A stretch of DNA of 64,000 bases from Acorus gramineus (Eukaryota; Streptophyta; Magnoliopsida; Acorales; Acoraceae): NCBI GenBank assembly GCA_030737835.1, contig JAUJYN010000013.1, positions 3,326,602 to 3,390,601 on the forward strand, written 5' to 3'. The notes below the pieces were generated by a model. That model was not told where the DNA came from. It saw only the letters and a list, made by a program, of their open reading frames with translations, and did not search any database. The translations under genes were made by a program, and so were the position numbers. Every line of letters begins with the position of its first letter. Position 1 is the first letter of the stretch. This document shows positions 1 through 10,857 of this stretch, in pieces.

Positions 1-431
1 CATTGTTGTGTCGGTTAGTTTATTAGTACTCTGTAATATCCTAATAGTACATTGTTAAGCTTATTGGTGCACTAGTAAATCCTTGTGGTTCATTGTTAAA
101 CTAATGATAGCATGTGTTGAAGTAAAATTATTTTAACAATTCATTTGATAGAGGAAGAGGAGGGTGAGGAGGAGGGGTAGGTGGAGGAGGAGGAGCTGTA
201 TAGGAGGGAAAAAAAGAAAGGATTGGCCATTGGAGGGTTTCTGAAGAGAGGACTGGACACTGTGAAGCTTGTGCAAAGAAAGTGAGGCCATTGGAGGGTT
301 TATTGTTTCTTTTCTTGTTTGTATTTTAAAGCAGTTGTAATGTTTGATTCTTGCTTTTTATTTGTTTATGTGATTTTTTATGTGTTTATGTGTTTACATT
401 TTTATTTTTGCACACTGTATAGGATTGAAAA

Positions 432-831
432 ATGGTTCGAATAGAGGATTTGACACCAAGAAGAAGTTCAAGGTTTAATACGGTGGCCAAAATTCCTCCG
501 AAGTCTAAAGCTCCTTCCAAAGCTCCTTCCAAACCATCCACTGAATCCCCTACTCAAAACCCATCCATAGAAGCTCCTCCCAATCCACCAACTGAATCTC
601 CTACTGAAAACCAGTCCACAGAAGCTCCTTCCAATCCATCCACCGAATCCCCTACTGAAAACTCATCCACCACAGCCCCTACTGAAAACCCATCCACTAA
701 AGCCCCCACTGAAAAGCCATCCAGAAAAGCTCCTTCAAAGCCTTCCAGCAAATGCCCTGCAAAAAAGTCGTCCATAAAAGCTCCTTTAAAGCCTTCCACC
801 AAATCACCCACTACAAAGCCGCCCACAAAAG
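432..831 (+). pseudogene. N-terminal exon (5' half) of MULE Ulp1-like gene, Ser/Thr/Pro/Lys-rich
   Basis: The reading frame starts at ATG 432 and encodes a basic, low-complexity tail made of short Pro-Ser-Thr/Lys units of about 8-11 residues (variants of APSKPSTKSPT). No globular domain is visible. The frame is broken at 831 by the LTR of the gypsy element; the last few residues before the stop near 854 come from the LTR. The same repeat chemistry resumes exactly after the element at 10,863, so the two halves were one exon. The 5-bp sequence AAAAG at 827-831 is the left copy of the target site duplication. Confidence 0.7.
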
Positions 832-3830
832 TGTTATATATGTGTCACTTTTAGCCTTATGGTAACCATTGGAGCATTCTGGCAGTTTTTGAGTTTTTTC
901 GTTTTTCGATCGGAACCGCTAAAATTTTGGACTGTTAGCTATCATCCTGAGTTTGAGGACTCCGATTGAAAATCTAACTGCATATTATGTGTCCTGGTGC
1001 CATTTCAAGCCACTCACGAAAATTTCATCGAATTCCGGTATGTTTCAGAATTTTGCAGTTCCGGGGCGTATCCGGGTTTTGACCGAGCGAGAAGTCATTG
1101 GGAGACTTGACTTGGTCAAAGTGGGCCCATGACTTGGTCAACCCCTTTTGTTTTTTTGTGTGGTTGGGTTGACCCAAGTCAAAGCTCACTTAAGCCTCAC
1201 TAATCCTCTCTTAAACCCTAATTAAACCTAGTTAGCCTAATCTAAGTGAGAGTTGATTATAAGTGAGCTAAAAATATCTTTTCCCCCACTATTCATCATC
1301 TTCCCCAATTTTTTTTCTCTCTCCCTCTCTTTAAAACCTTCTTTTGACCTAGCTCAAGTGGTCAAAGCCAAAAACCCAAAGAAGAGAAAGGTTAGGTGAG
1401 CTCCCGATCTACCTTCCGGTGGTCTCGGATTCGAGTTCCCACATGTGTGACCCCTTCTAATGCCCTCTTTTCTCCTCTGATCTCAGCCCCTCTTTGGCGT
1501 GGTAGAGATCTTGGTGGTGGTGGCCTTGGAGGAGGTGTTTCGGTGCACGAAGAGCTCCCGATCCCCTTCCCTTCCTTTCCTCTCCTTGGGTAAGGCTTCT
1601 TTCCTTCCTTTTCTTGTTTAGATGCATGTTAGGAGGGTGTTTTTGGGTGTTGGTGGCTGTTGGTGGTTGTTGGTGGCCATTGGTGGCCGGTGAGAGGTGG
1701 TAGGGTGGCTCGGGCAGGATGGCAGGGCAGGCGGGCTGGCAGGCCGGCTCGGGTAGGCAGGCAGGCAGGCTGGGCGCGCTGGGCGCGTGCTGCCGGGCAC
1801 GCTGGGCGTGTGCTGTCGGGCGCGCTGGGCGCGTGCTGTCGGGCGTACGAGCGAGCGGGTGCTGGGCGCTGGGCGCCGTGCGGGCAGGGGCGTGCACGCG
1901 GAGCGCTGCGCAGGGGCGCAGTGCATGCTGTGCGCGCGGAGAGGTGAGCGGGTGGTGTGCGGGTGCTGCGCAGGGGGCGCAGTGCGCGCAGGGTCAGCAG
2001 GCTGTGCGCGCGCGGTGCGCGCGGGGTGCTGCGATGGGGCGCAGGGCGTGCGGGTGTGCGTGCGGGTTGCTGCGCTGTGACACAGTGAGCGCGGGGTGCA
2101 CCCGGGGGGGGGGGGGGGGGGCTCGGCAGAGTGTCCGGGCATGCGGGCTGGGCTCGACAGTGCGTCTGGGCGCGCGGGCCGGGGCTCGGCTGTGCGCCCG
2201 GGGCGGGTGGCCGTGCGTACGGCTGCCCGGGGGTTTGGGATTGAGTTGGGGTGCTCGGGCTCGCGTGCGTATGGGCCGTATGTACGTTTGCCCGAGTGTT
2301 GTGTATTTTTAGTGTATTTTTGGTGTATTTGTGTATTTTACTCACCGAGTTGATTACCCTGTCTTGCAGATCTTGACGGACGGTCGCGCGACGACCCGGT
2401 TATTGGTGAGTGGTACAATCCAACCCAGTAGGGAGGCGCTATATGCACTTGGGCGTATACCGTCCTCCCCTGGGGCACCGCAGTTGATATTAACTTGTTA
2501 ACATGTAATCCATGCAAGCATGATTAGTGTGTAGAATGCATGCCACCCTAGACTTTGTATGTTAGGGACTTGCACCCTTAGGATATGTGTAAGGGCCATG
2601 CATCATGTCACCCTGTTCTCATGCTAGGAAGCCTCGACCTATGCATGTGTCCTACTAGTTTGATTTATTAAATTAAATGTGAACTTATGACTATTATCAT
2701 GCCTTAGGGAATATTAAGGGGCCTTGCGAGGTCAACATTGAGACCCGGGCTAGGGTACTCCGTGTTCCTTGTTTGGTTGTCGGGATGTCCTATATCGGGA
2801 CCTCATGGTGCCCTCCCAAGGGTTCTTTTCCCAATATTATTGTAATATATGTTCCCCGCATCTTGGTTATGCGCCCTGGAGGAATTCTGAAGAATTCAAG
2901 ACATTAGAGTTGTTGAGATGTGTTGTCGGCGGATCCGAGTGGATCATATGCGTATGGATAGGCTGTTCTGTTCCCTTCGTTGGATCCGTGTAGAGACTGC
3001 CCCAGCGTTAGAAAGGCTGTCCCATGGAGGGCTCCCATCAGTAGGCACCTCCTGATTTGGGACGGACTGTGCTGAATGTGGGAGTGGCCAAGCGGCCTAC
3101 GGAGTGGGGAGAGACTATCGGTGGACCAAGGGTGACCAACAGCCTAGTCAGTCCCAATATCCTATGTCACCATATTGAGGGGTGAGGGTGAGGGTGTGGT
3201 GGGTCGGCGATGTAGCGACCCACTGGATTGTTTAGTCCCAATATCCTATGTCACCTATTGAGGGGTGAGGGTGAGGGTGTGGTGGTTCGGCGATGTAGCG
3301 ATCCACTGGATTGTGTTGTTCCTGTCACTTTGAGGCTTGATCATTTTATTTGTGGTTAATATAATTGTGATGCATGGGTCGTGCTGTTCACTGAGCGTGT
3401 GGCTCACCACTCGCATAACATTTTTCTCCAGTGATTACCGAGGCGGACTTGAAGGAGGAGCTCCCCGAGCGGCTGCACCAGTAGCGGAGTAGCGCCACGT
3501 CCCACGAGTATTAGAGGCCATCAGCATCCTTCCTTTTGATTGTATGTATATATTTCCGTGCTTGGGCACCGTTTGTGTATTATTTGGATGTATGTGTGTA
3601 TATTGGCTCTCACAGGACATTTGATTATGTATCGAGTCTGTAGTATGTTTTTGGATTACAGACTCAGTCTTTTAGCTTCCGCTATCTGTGTATACATCAT
3701 GTCAGCCTTGCTTTCATCTGTGTTGTCATTTTAGTTGTTGTTTAGAGTGATTTATTGACCTCCTGTATAGACTGCTGATATCATGTATACACTTGCCGCA
3801 TCCCGGGGACGGCCGCCCTGGGGCGTGACA
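832..3830 (+). repeat. 5' LTR of Tekay copy 1
   Basis: This 2,999-bp LTR runs from TG at 832 to CA at 3,830. It contains a CpG-rich core (about 1,690-2,290) with a run of 18 G at 2,104-2,121, and an 84-bp tandem duplication at 3,153-3,236 and 3,237-3,320 built around GGTGAGGGTGAGGGTGTGG. Small open frames inside, including long ones on both strands of the GC-rich core, are most likely by-products of base composition. Splice-like signals flank the core (separate entry). Confidence 0.9.
1590..2369 (+). other. Candidate LTR-leader intron enclosing the CpG-rich core
   Basis: A strong donor-like GG|GTAAGG at 1,590 and an acceptor-like tract CCTGTCTTGCAG ending at 2,369 bracket the GC-rich core. 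The same pair is kept in the other LTRs on the minus strand: 25,070-26,081, 56,673-57,569 and 62,693-63,562. The donor also survives at 9,512, where the acceptor has been deleted. If the LTR leader is transcribed, splicing would remove the core. This is inferred from splice-site consensus only. Confidence 0.4.
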
Positions 3831-3835
3831 AAAGT

Positions 3836-3848
3836 TGGTATCAGAGCC
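3836..3848 (+). other. Primer binding site, initiator tRNA-Met
   Basis: TGGTATCAGAGCC lies 5 bp after the 5' LTR end and is complementary to the 3' end of plant initiator tRNA-Met. This is the usual primer for chromoviruses and many copia elements. It fixes the 5' LTR boundary and the plus orientation of copy 1. Confidence 0.93.
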
Positions 3849-3950
3849 TGGTCCTGTTAGAGCCAATTGTCTTCTTTTTCGTAGAGATGAGTCCTAGGAT
3901 TTCTATATGAGTATTCTGATCCTAGTGTCTGGTTTTCTTAGGTTGCTGAT

Positions 3951-5204
3951 ATGCCTCCTCGTAGAGGACGGCGCGGACGTGGTCCCTCTCGACCTTTGGA
4001 GGTTTCCGGACCTACTAGAGGCGAGGATGCTACTGGAGAGTCCTCAGCCGTGAGGCCAGGATCGGCGCAGGAGCCTCCTGCCTGGGAGCGCGTGTTCATG
4101 CGGATAGCGGATTTGGTGGAGACTCAGACCAGGGCATTGGAGGCCCAGACGAGAGTATTGGCAGAGCAGGCACGGGAGATTCAGGAGCTGCGGGCGGCCC
4201 GCGAGGCAGTTCCGCAGGTCCCCTTGGTGGCAGATCCACCTGTGGTACCCGACGTACCCCCAGTCCCCGTGGTGGTTCTGGCGGTGAGAGTTCAGGATAC
4301 CCAGGAGAGGGAGGTGGGGCTAGAGGCTGCAGCGCGAGTGCAGCAGAGCGGCCTCGCTGCCTTTCTGAAGCTCCACCCTCCCGAGTTCCAGGGCCAGACG
4401 GCGGATCCCCTTGCCCCAGAGCGTTGGTTGATGGAGGTGGATGCGATCTTCTCGACCATGCTGTGCACCGACCGCCAGCGAGTCTCCCTGGCCACTTTTA
4501 TGCTGAAGGGTAGCGCCGCCGACTGGTGGGCTACTAGATCAGTGGACATCCCGGAGGGAGTGGAGCAGCTTACATGGGCGGGATTCTGGAGGTATTTCTT
4601 GGAGGAGTACTTCCCGTTCTCGACGCGCCAGATAGTGATGCAGGAGTTTGAGCAGCTGACGCAGGGCTCTATGTCTGTCGCTGACTACTCCACGCGCTTC
4701 ACGAGGCTGTCCAGATTCGCCCCAGCTTTGGTGATGGACGAGGAGACGAGGTGCCGTCGTTTTGAGCTTGGTCTCAGCAGTGCCATTCGGGTGCACGTCA
4801 CCTCCCAGGCTTTCACGAGGTACTCTGACTTGGTGTCGCGGGTGAAGACAGTCGAGCGAGACCTCGGGATCCTCGTGAGGGTTGCGACCCCTTCGGCAGA
4901 CCAGAGACCTCCCAGGAGCCAGGACCAGGGGCAGCGCAAGAAGAAGAGGCCCCGCTTTGATCAGTTAGCGGCTGCCTCTCCTCCAGCAGATGTGGTGCCA
5001 GTGCGAGGTCCAGCACCCATCACGGCGGTGCCAGTCCAGTCCAGGCGATCAGAGACGTGGCGCTGCTACCACTGTCAGCCCATCGGGCATATCTTGTATA
5101 ATTGCCCCGATGCTGGCCGACCCCGTGTGCTGCCTCCGCAGCAGCAGCAGTTGCAGCAGCAGCCGTTCCAGCAGTTCCAGCAGCAGCAGCCTCAGCGCCA
5201 GTAG
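3951..5204 (+). CDS. gag: gag polyprotein of Tekay copy 1, ended by a premature TAG
   Basis: The 417-codon frame begins MPPRRGRRGRG. A short coiled-coil-like stretch sits around residues 50-85. The retrotransposon gag domain covers about residues 135-305 (LKLHPPEF to the VKTVERDL region). A CX2CX4HX4C zinc knuckle (CYHCQPIGHILYNC) is encoded at 5,064-5,105, followed by a Gln-rich tail. Gag packages the element RNA into cytoplasmic particles. The TAG at 5,202-5,204 sits in a run of CAG codons and reads as a CAG-to-TAG transition; the Gln-rich frame continues beyond it, so the ancestral gag-pol was longer. ATG 3,951 is supported by the matching start in the minus-strand copy at 60,867. Confidence 0.85.
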   Translation: MPPRRGRRGRGPSRPLEVSGPTRGEDATGESSAVRPGSAQEPPAWERVFMRIADLVETQTRALEAQTRVLAEQAREIQELRAAREAVPQVPLVADPPVVPDVPPVPVVVLAVRVQDTQEREVGLEAAARVQQSGLAAFLKLHPPEFQGQTADPLAPERWLMEVDAIFSTMLCTDRQRVSLATFMLKGSAADWWATRSVDIPEGVEQLTWAGFWRYFLEEYFPFSTRQIVMQEFEQLTQGSMSVADYSTRFTRLSRFAPALVMDEETRCRRFELGLSSAIRVHVTSQAFTRYSDLVSRVKTVERDLGILVRVATPSADQRPPRSQDQGQRKKKRPRFDQLAAASPPADVVPVRGPAPITAVPVQSRRSETWRCYHCQPIGHILYNCPDAGRPRVLPPQQQQLQQQPFQQFQQQQPQRQ

Positions 5205-5760
5205 CAGCAGCCTCAGCGCCAGCCGCAGCAGCAACCTCAGCGTCAGCAGCAGCAGCCACAGGGTGGCCGGGCTGACCAGAGGAGGCAGCCAGCGCAGCCG
5301 GAAGGCGTGCCCCTGCTCCTCAGCCGCAGTTTGTCCAGGGCCGAGTGGCAGCGCTTTCAGCAGAGGAGGCTCAGGCATCAGCAGCGTGGTCCGAGGTATT
5401 TTCAGATCTCCCAGCTTCCTGCATATGTGTTGTTTGATTCCGGAGCCACGCACTCGTTCGTGTCTCCCGCTTTCGCGAGACGGATGGGCGTGGCGTCCGC
5501 CCCTTTGGATGGTATCTTGGAGATATCATTGCCTATAGGAGACCGTATTCTCCTCCGTTCTGTGTACCGAGGGTGTACGGTGGAGGTTGCGGAGCATGAG
5601 TTTCCAGTGGAGTTGGTGGAGCTCGCGATGACGGACTTTGATGCCATCCTGGGAATGGATTGGCTTGCAGCTAGTCACGCCAGCATCGACTGTTTTGCCA
5701 AGTCGGTGTCTTTCCACCTTCCGGGTTGGAGGTCCTTCCAGTCGTGGGGGATCGTGACGT
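5205..5760 (+). pseudogene. gag tail and aspartic protease of Tekay copy 1, frame-broken
   Basis: Past the amber codon the Gln-rich tail continues. Around 5,309-5,380 the coding sense (PAPQPQFVQGRVAALSAEE) is in a different frame from gag; by about 5,400 it has returned to the gag frame. The protease follows with its active-site motif LFDSGATHSF near 5,430-5,460 and a downstream ILGMDWL motif near 5,650. Retropepsins of this type cut gag-pol in the particle. Another frame change near 5,745 takes the sense away from this frame, which then stops at about 5,760. Confidence 0.8.
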
Positions 5761-5761
5761 A

Positions 5762-8700
5762 GCCCCTTTGGGGTTCGTGTCGTCAATGCAGGCGTGGAGA
5801 CTCCTTCAGGGAGGATGCGAGGGCTTTCTAGCATACATTGCTCAGGAGGATGCACCGCTGCAGGCAGATATCAGTCAGACTCTGGTCGTAACAGAGTATC
5901 CGAGGTTTTCCCCGACGATCTTCCGGGATTACCGTCGGATCGCGCGATCGAGTTTGAGATCAATCTGATTTCGGGGACCGAGCCGATTTCGAGAGCTCCG
6001 TACCGGATGGCCCCTGCAGAGCTGAGAGTGCTCAAGGAGCAGTTGGAGGAGTTGCTGGAGAAGGGCTTCGCACGTCCGAGTGTTTCTCCGTGGGGAGCCC
6101 TGTCCTGTTCGTCCGGAAGAAGGACGGTTCGCTGCGGCTTTGTATCGATTACAGGCAGCTGAACAAGCGGACAGTAAAGAACAAGTACCCATTGCCGCGG
6201 ATCGACGATCTGTTTGACCAGCTCCAGGGAGCGCGTGTCTTTTCCAAGATCGATCTCCGCTCGGGGTACTATCAACTGAAGATCCGGGAGTCAGACATTC
6301 CGAAGACGGCCTTTCGTACCCGGTATGGGCACTACGAGTTCAGAGTACTGCCATTCAGGTTGACGAACGCGCCGGCGGCCTTCATGGATCTGATGAACCG
6401 GGTGTTTCGGCCCTTCCTCGACTCCTTTGTGGTAGTATTCATCGATGACATATTGGTGTACTCGAGGAGTCTTGAGGAGCACGCTCACCATCTCCGCACT
6501 GTCTTGGAGACTTTGGCCAGACATCAGTTGTTCGCCAAGTTCAGCAAGTGCGAGTTCTGGTTGGAGCGTATGGCCTTTCTGGGCCATGTGATTTCCGGTG
6601 AGGGCATATCTGTGGACCCGGAGAAGACGCTCGCCGTGTCGAATTGGCGTCGACCGTCGAATTCCACAGAGATTCAGAGCTTCCTGGGCTTGGCGGGTTA
6701 TTATAGGAGGTTTGTCGAGGGTTTCTCGAAGATAGCCGTTCCTCTTACCCGCCTCACTCGGAAGGATGTCCGGTTCGAGTGGTCCCCGTCCTGCGAGGAG
6801 AGCTTCCAGGAGTTGAAGCGAAGGCTCACCTCAGCGCCAGTTCTTACCCTTCCGTCTGGGAGTGGTGGGTTCGCAGTTTACACGGATGCATCGCAGTTGG
6901 GTGTGGGTTGCGTCCTGATGCAGCACGATAAGGTTGTGGCTTACGCGTCGCGTCAGTTGAAGCCCCATGAGCAGAATTACCCCACCCACGACCTTGAGTT
7001 GGCAGCGATCATCTTTGCGCTGAAGATGTGGAGGCATTACCTCTATGGAGAGGAGTTCGAGCTCTTTACTGATCATAAGAGCTTGACATATTTGCAGTCC
7101 CAGTCGGAGCTCAACATGCATCAGAGACGTTGGGTCGAGTTCCTGACGGACTATGATTGTGACATCGCTTACCATCCGGGTAAGGCGAATGTCGTGGCGG
7201 ATGCTCTCAGTAGGCAGCCCTTGGGCATGGCCGCCCATATGGCTGTCCGTCGTTGGAGGCTTCTGGAGGAGGCCGCTTGCTGGATCAGTGTTCGAGAGAC
7301 TCCTGCGGGTGGCTTTTTGGCCAGGCTAGTGGTGCAGCCAGTCCTTCTCGACGATATCCGCACGGCTCAGGCTCAGGATCCGCATTTTATAGTCCTCTCT
7401 GAAGGCGTCGCCCGGGGCGAGCGTCCGGACTACCAGATTCGCGCGGACGGGATCCTGCGGTTCAGAGGCCGAGTATGCATTCCCGACGACGCAGAGCTGA
7501 AGCGGAAGATTCTGGACGAGGCCCATCGTTCGAGGTACACAGTGCATCCTGGTGGCACGAAGATGTACAGGGGCCTTCGTCGTGGCTACTGGTGGCGCGG
7601 GATGAAGACGGATATTGCCCGTTTCGTTGCCCGATGCCTAGTATGCCAGCAGGTGAAGTCGGAGCATCAGCGCCCTGCGGGGAAGCTGCAGTCCATTGAG
7701 ATCCCTCAGTGGAAGTGGGAGCAGATCACCATGGACTTCGTCTCGGGTTTGCCGAGGTCACGTTCGGGTCGCGATGCCATCTGGGTGATCGTCGACCGGC
7801 TGACGAAGTCTGCTCATTTCCTCCCCATCCGACTCACCGATTCTCTGGACACCCTGGCGCAGTTATTTGTCTCCGAGATTGTTCGTCTCCATGGCACTCC
7901 CGTCAGCATCATTTCCGATCGAGACGCGCGTTTTACTTCGAGGTTCTGGCGTAGCCTCCAGCACGCCCTTGGTACGAACCTCCATTTCAGTACAGCGTTT
8001 CATCCGCAGACGGACGGCCAGTCGGAGAGGACGATCCAGACTCTTGAGGATATGCTGCGAGCCTGTGTTCTCGATTTTGGGGGCAGTTGGGAGAGGCACC
8101 TTCCGTTGGTGGAGTTTGCCTACAACAACAGCTACCACTCGAGTATCCGGATGGCTCCTTACGAGGCGCTCTATGGCCGCAGCTGCAGGTCCCCCTTGTG
8201 TTGGGACGAGGTCGGAGAGCGCCAGTTGGAGGGACCAGAGATCGTTCACCAGACCTCAGAGATGGTGAAGACGATTCGCGAGCGTATCCGAGTCGCTCAG
8301 AGTCGTCAGAAGTGCTACGCCGACCGTCGTCGCCGTGAGCTCGCCTTCGAGGTTGGTGACCATGTCTTCTTGAAGGTGTCCCCGATGAAGGGCATCTTCC
8401 GTTTCGGTGTGCGGGGCAAGCTGAGTCCGCGTTTCATTGGGCCGTTCCTCATCCTCGAGCGAGTTGGGGAGGTGGCCTATCGCATAGCTCTGCCCCCACA
8501 GTTGGCTCAGGCCCATGACGTCTTCCATGTCTCGCAGCTGAGGCGCTATGTCCACGATCCTGCTCACGTCATCCCGTTCGAGCCGCTCGTCTTCGAGCCG
8601 GACTTGTCTTTTGTCGAGCAGCCGATTGAGATCCTGGACCGCCGCGAGAAGAGGCTCCGCACCAAGACCGTCCAGCTGGTCAAGGTGCGATGGCAGCACC

Positions 8701-8774
8701 GTTCCGGTGCCGAGGCCACTTGGGAGCTCGAGGACGCTATGCGTGACGCATATCCGCATATGTGTCACTTTTAG
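5762..8774 (+). pseudogene. pol: pol of Tekay copy 1: reverse transcriptase, RNase H, integrase, chromodomain
   Basis: The first part is split by frame changes near 5,900 and 6,095; from 6,090 it is open for 894 codons. RT motifs include [10 protein letters not shown], a box reading [10 protein letters not shown] where the family normally has Gly (here Arg), and the catalytic FIDDILVYS near 6,438. RNase H starts at YTDASQLG (about 6,878). Integrase shows the HHCC zinc region (about 7,520-7,650), then a DDE core with DFVSG (about 7,735), ISDRDARF (about 7,910) and [11 protein letters not shown] (about 8,000). The C-terminus (about 8,620-8,760) resembles the chromodomain of Tekay elements, which is thought to guide insertion to marked chromatin. 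The stop lies inside LTR sequence because the natural end and polypurine tract are deleted. Confidence 0.88.
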
Positions 8775-10857
8775 CTTTATGGTAACCATTGGAGCATTCT
8801 GGCAATTTTTGAGTTTTTTCGTTTTTTGATCGGAACCGCTAAAATTTTGGACCGTTAGCTATCATCCTGAGTTTGAGGACTCCGATTGAAAATCTAGCTG
8901 CATATTATGTGTCCGGTGCCATTTCAAGCCACTCACGAAAATTTCATCGAATTCCGGTAACGTTTCAGAATTTCACAGTTCCGGGGCGTATCCGGGTTTT
9001 GACCGAGCGGGAAGTCAATGGGAGACTTGACTTGGTCAAAGTGGGCCCATGACTTGGTCAACCCCTTTTGTTTTTTTGTGTGGTTGGGTTGACCCAAGTC
9101 AAAGCTCACTTAAGCCTCACTAATCCTCTCTTAAACCCTAATTAAACCTAGTTAGCCTAATCTAAGTGAGAGTTGATTATAAGTGAGCTAAAAATATCTT
9201 TTCCCCCACTATTCATCATCTTCCCCAATTTTTTTTCTCTCTCTCCCTCTCTTTAAAACCTTCTTTTGACCTAGCTCAAGTGGTCAAAGCCAAAAACCCA
9301 AAGAAGAGAAATGTTATGTGAGCTCCCGATCTACCTTCCGGTGGTCTCGGATTCGAGTTCCCACATGTGTGACCCCTTCTAATGCCCTCTTTTCTCCTCT
9401 GATCTCAGCCCCTCTTTGGCGTGGTAGAGATCTTGGTGGTGGTAGCCTTGGAGGAGGTGTTTCGGTGCACGAAGAGCTCCCGATCCCCTTCCCTTCCTTT
9501 CCTCTCCTTGGGTAAGGCTTCTTTCCTTCCTTTTCTTGTTTAGATGCATGTTAGGAGGGTGTTTTTGGGTGTTGGTGGCTGTTGGTGGTTGTTGGTGGCC
9601 ATTGGTGGCCGGTGAGAGGTGGTAGGGTGGCTCGGGCAGGATGGCAGGGCAGGCGGGCTGGCAGGCCGGCTCGGGTAGGCAGGCAGGCAGGCTGGGCGCG
9701 CTGGGCGCGTGCTGCCGGGCACGCTGGGCGTGTGCTGTCGGGCGCGCTGGGCGCGTGTTGTCAGGCGTACGAGCGAGCGGGTGCTGGGCACGTGCTGCCA
9801 GGCGCGCTGGGCGCATGCTGTCGGGTGTACGAGCGAGCGGGTGCTGGGCGCTGGGTGCTGGGCGCCGTGCGGGAAGGGGCGCAGTGCATGCTGTGCGCGC
9901 AGAGAGGTGAGCGGGTGGTGTGCGGGTGCTGCGCAGGGGGAGCAGTGCGCGCAGGGCGAGCAGGCTGTGCACGCGCGGTGAGGCGAGCGGGTGCTGCGCG
10001 TGGGGTGCGCGCGGGGTGCTGCGATGGGGCGCAGGGCGTGCGGGTGTCCCGTGGAGGGCTCCCATCAGTAGGCACCTCCTGATTTGGGACGGACTGTGCT
10101 GAATGTGGGAGTGGCCAAGCGGCCTACGGAGTGGGGAGAGACTATCGGTGGACCAAGGGTGACCAACAGCCTAGTCAGCCCCAATATCCTATGTCACCAT
10201 ATTGAGGGGTGAGGGTGAGGGTGTGGTGGGTCGGCAATGTAGCGACCCACTGGATTGTTTAGTCCCAATATCCTATGTCACCTATTGAGGGGTGAGGGTG
10301 AGGGTGTGGTGGTTCGGCGATGTAGCGACCCGCTGGATTGTGTTGTTCCTGTCACTTTGAGGCTTGATCATTTTATTTGTGGTTAATATAATTGTGATGC
10401 ATGGGTCGTGCTGTTCACTGAGCGTGTGGCTCACCCCTCGCATAATATTTTTCTCCAGTTATCACCGAGGCGGACTTGAAGGAGGAGCTCCCCGAGCGAC
10501 TGCACCAGTAGCGGAGTAGCGCCACGTCCCGCGAGTATTAGAGGCCATCAGCATCCTTCCTTTTGATTGTATGTATATATTTATGTGCTTGGGCACCGTT
10601 TGTGTATTATTTGGATGTATGTGTGTATATTGGCTCTCACAGGACATTTGATTATGTATCGAGTCTGTAGTATGTTTTTGGATTACAAACTCAGTCTTTT
10701 AGCTTCCGCTATCTGTGTATATATCATGTCAGCCCTGCTTTCATCTGTGTTATCATTTTAGTTGTTGTTTAGAGTGATTTATTGATCTCAAGTATAGACT
10801 GCTGATATCATGTATACACTTGCCGCGTCCCGGGGACGGCCGCCCTAGGGTGTGACA
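8758..10857 (+). repeat. 3' LTR of Tekay copy 1, with two deletions
   Basis: Homology to the 5' LTR begins at 8,758, so the first 6 bp of the LTR are gone together with the polypurine tract. A second deletion at about 10,047 removes the equivalent of 2,058-3,020 in the 5' LTR (963 bp), joining at a shared TGT. The GC-rich core also has an extra tandem block around 9,780-9,860. It ends TGTGACA at 10,857, followed by the target duplication AAAAG. Confidence 0.9.

Larger units (their letters stand above)
832..10857 (+). mobile_element. Ty3/gypsy LTR retrotransposon, Tekay/Del-type chromovirus (copy 1)
   Basis: A complete insertion: LTRs begin TG and end CA, with AAAAG duplicated at 827-831 and 10,858-10,862. 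After the 5' LTR comes an initiator-tRNA-Met primer binding site, then gag, protease, reverse transcriptase, RNase H, integrase and a C-terminal chromodomain-like tail. LTRs of about 3 kb, the Met primer site and the chromodomain point to the Tekay/Del clade of chromoviruses (family knowledge). The copy is dead: a TAG in gag, several frame changes between gag and RT, a missing polypurine tract and a large deletion in the 3' LTR. The LTRs are otherwise very similar, so the insertion is fairly young. Confidence 0.93.

Noticed and set aside
554..826. Minus-strand open frame of 90 codons
   Set aside because: It is the antisense of a repetitive Pro/Ser/Lys exon, and its periodicity mirrors the plus-strand repeat.
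1618..2345. Long overlapping open frames on both strands in the GC-rich LTR core (also at 9,379-10,065, 25,136-26,215, 56,738-57,731 and 62,659-63,724)
   Set aside because: Frames stay open because AT-rich stops are rare in GC-rich repeats. The peptides are Ala/Arg/Gly/Pro low complexity and vary between LTR copies.
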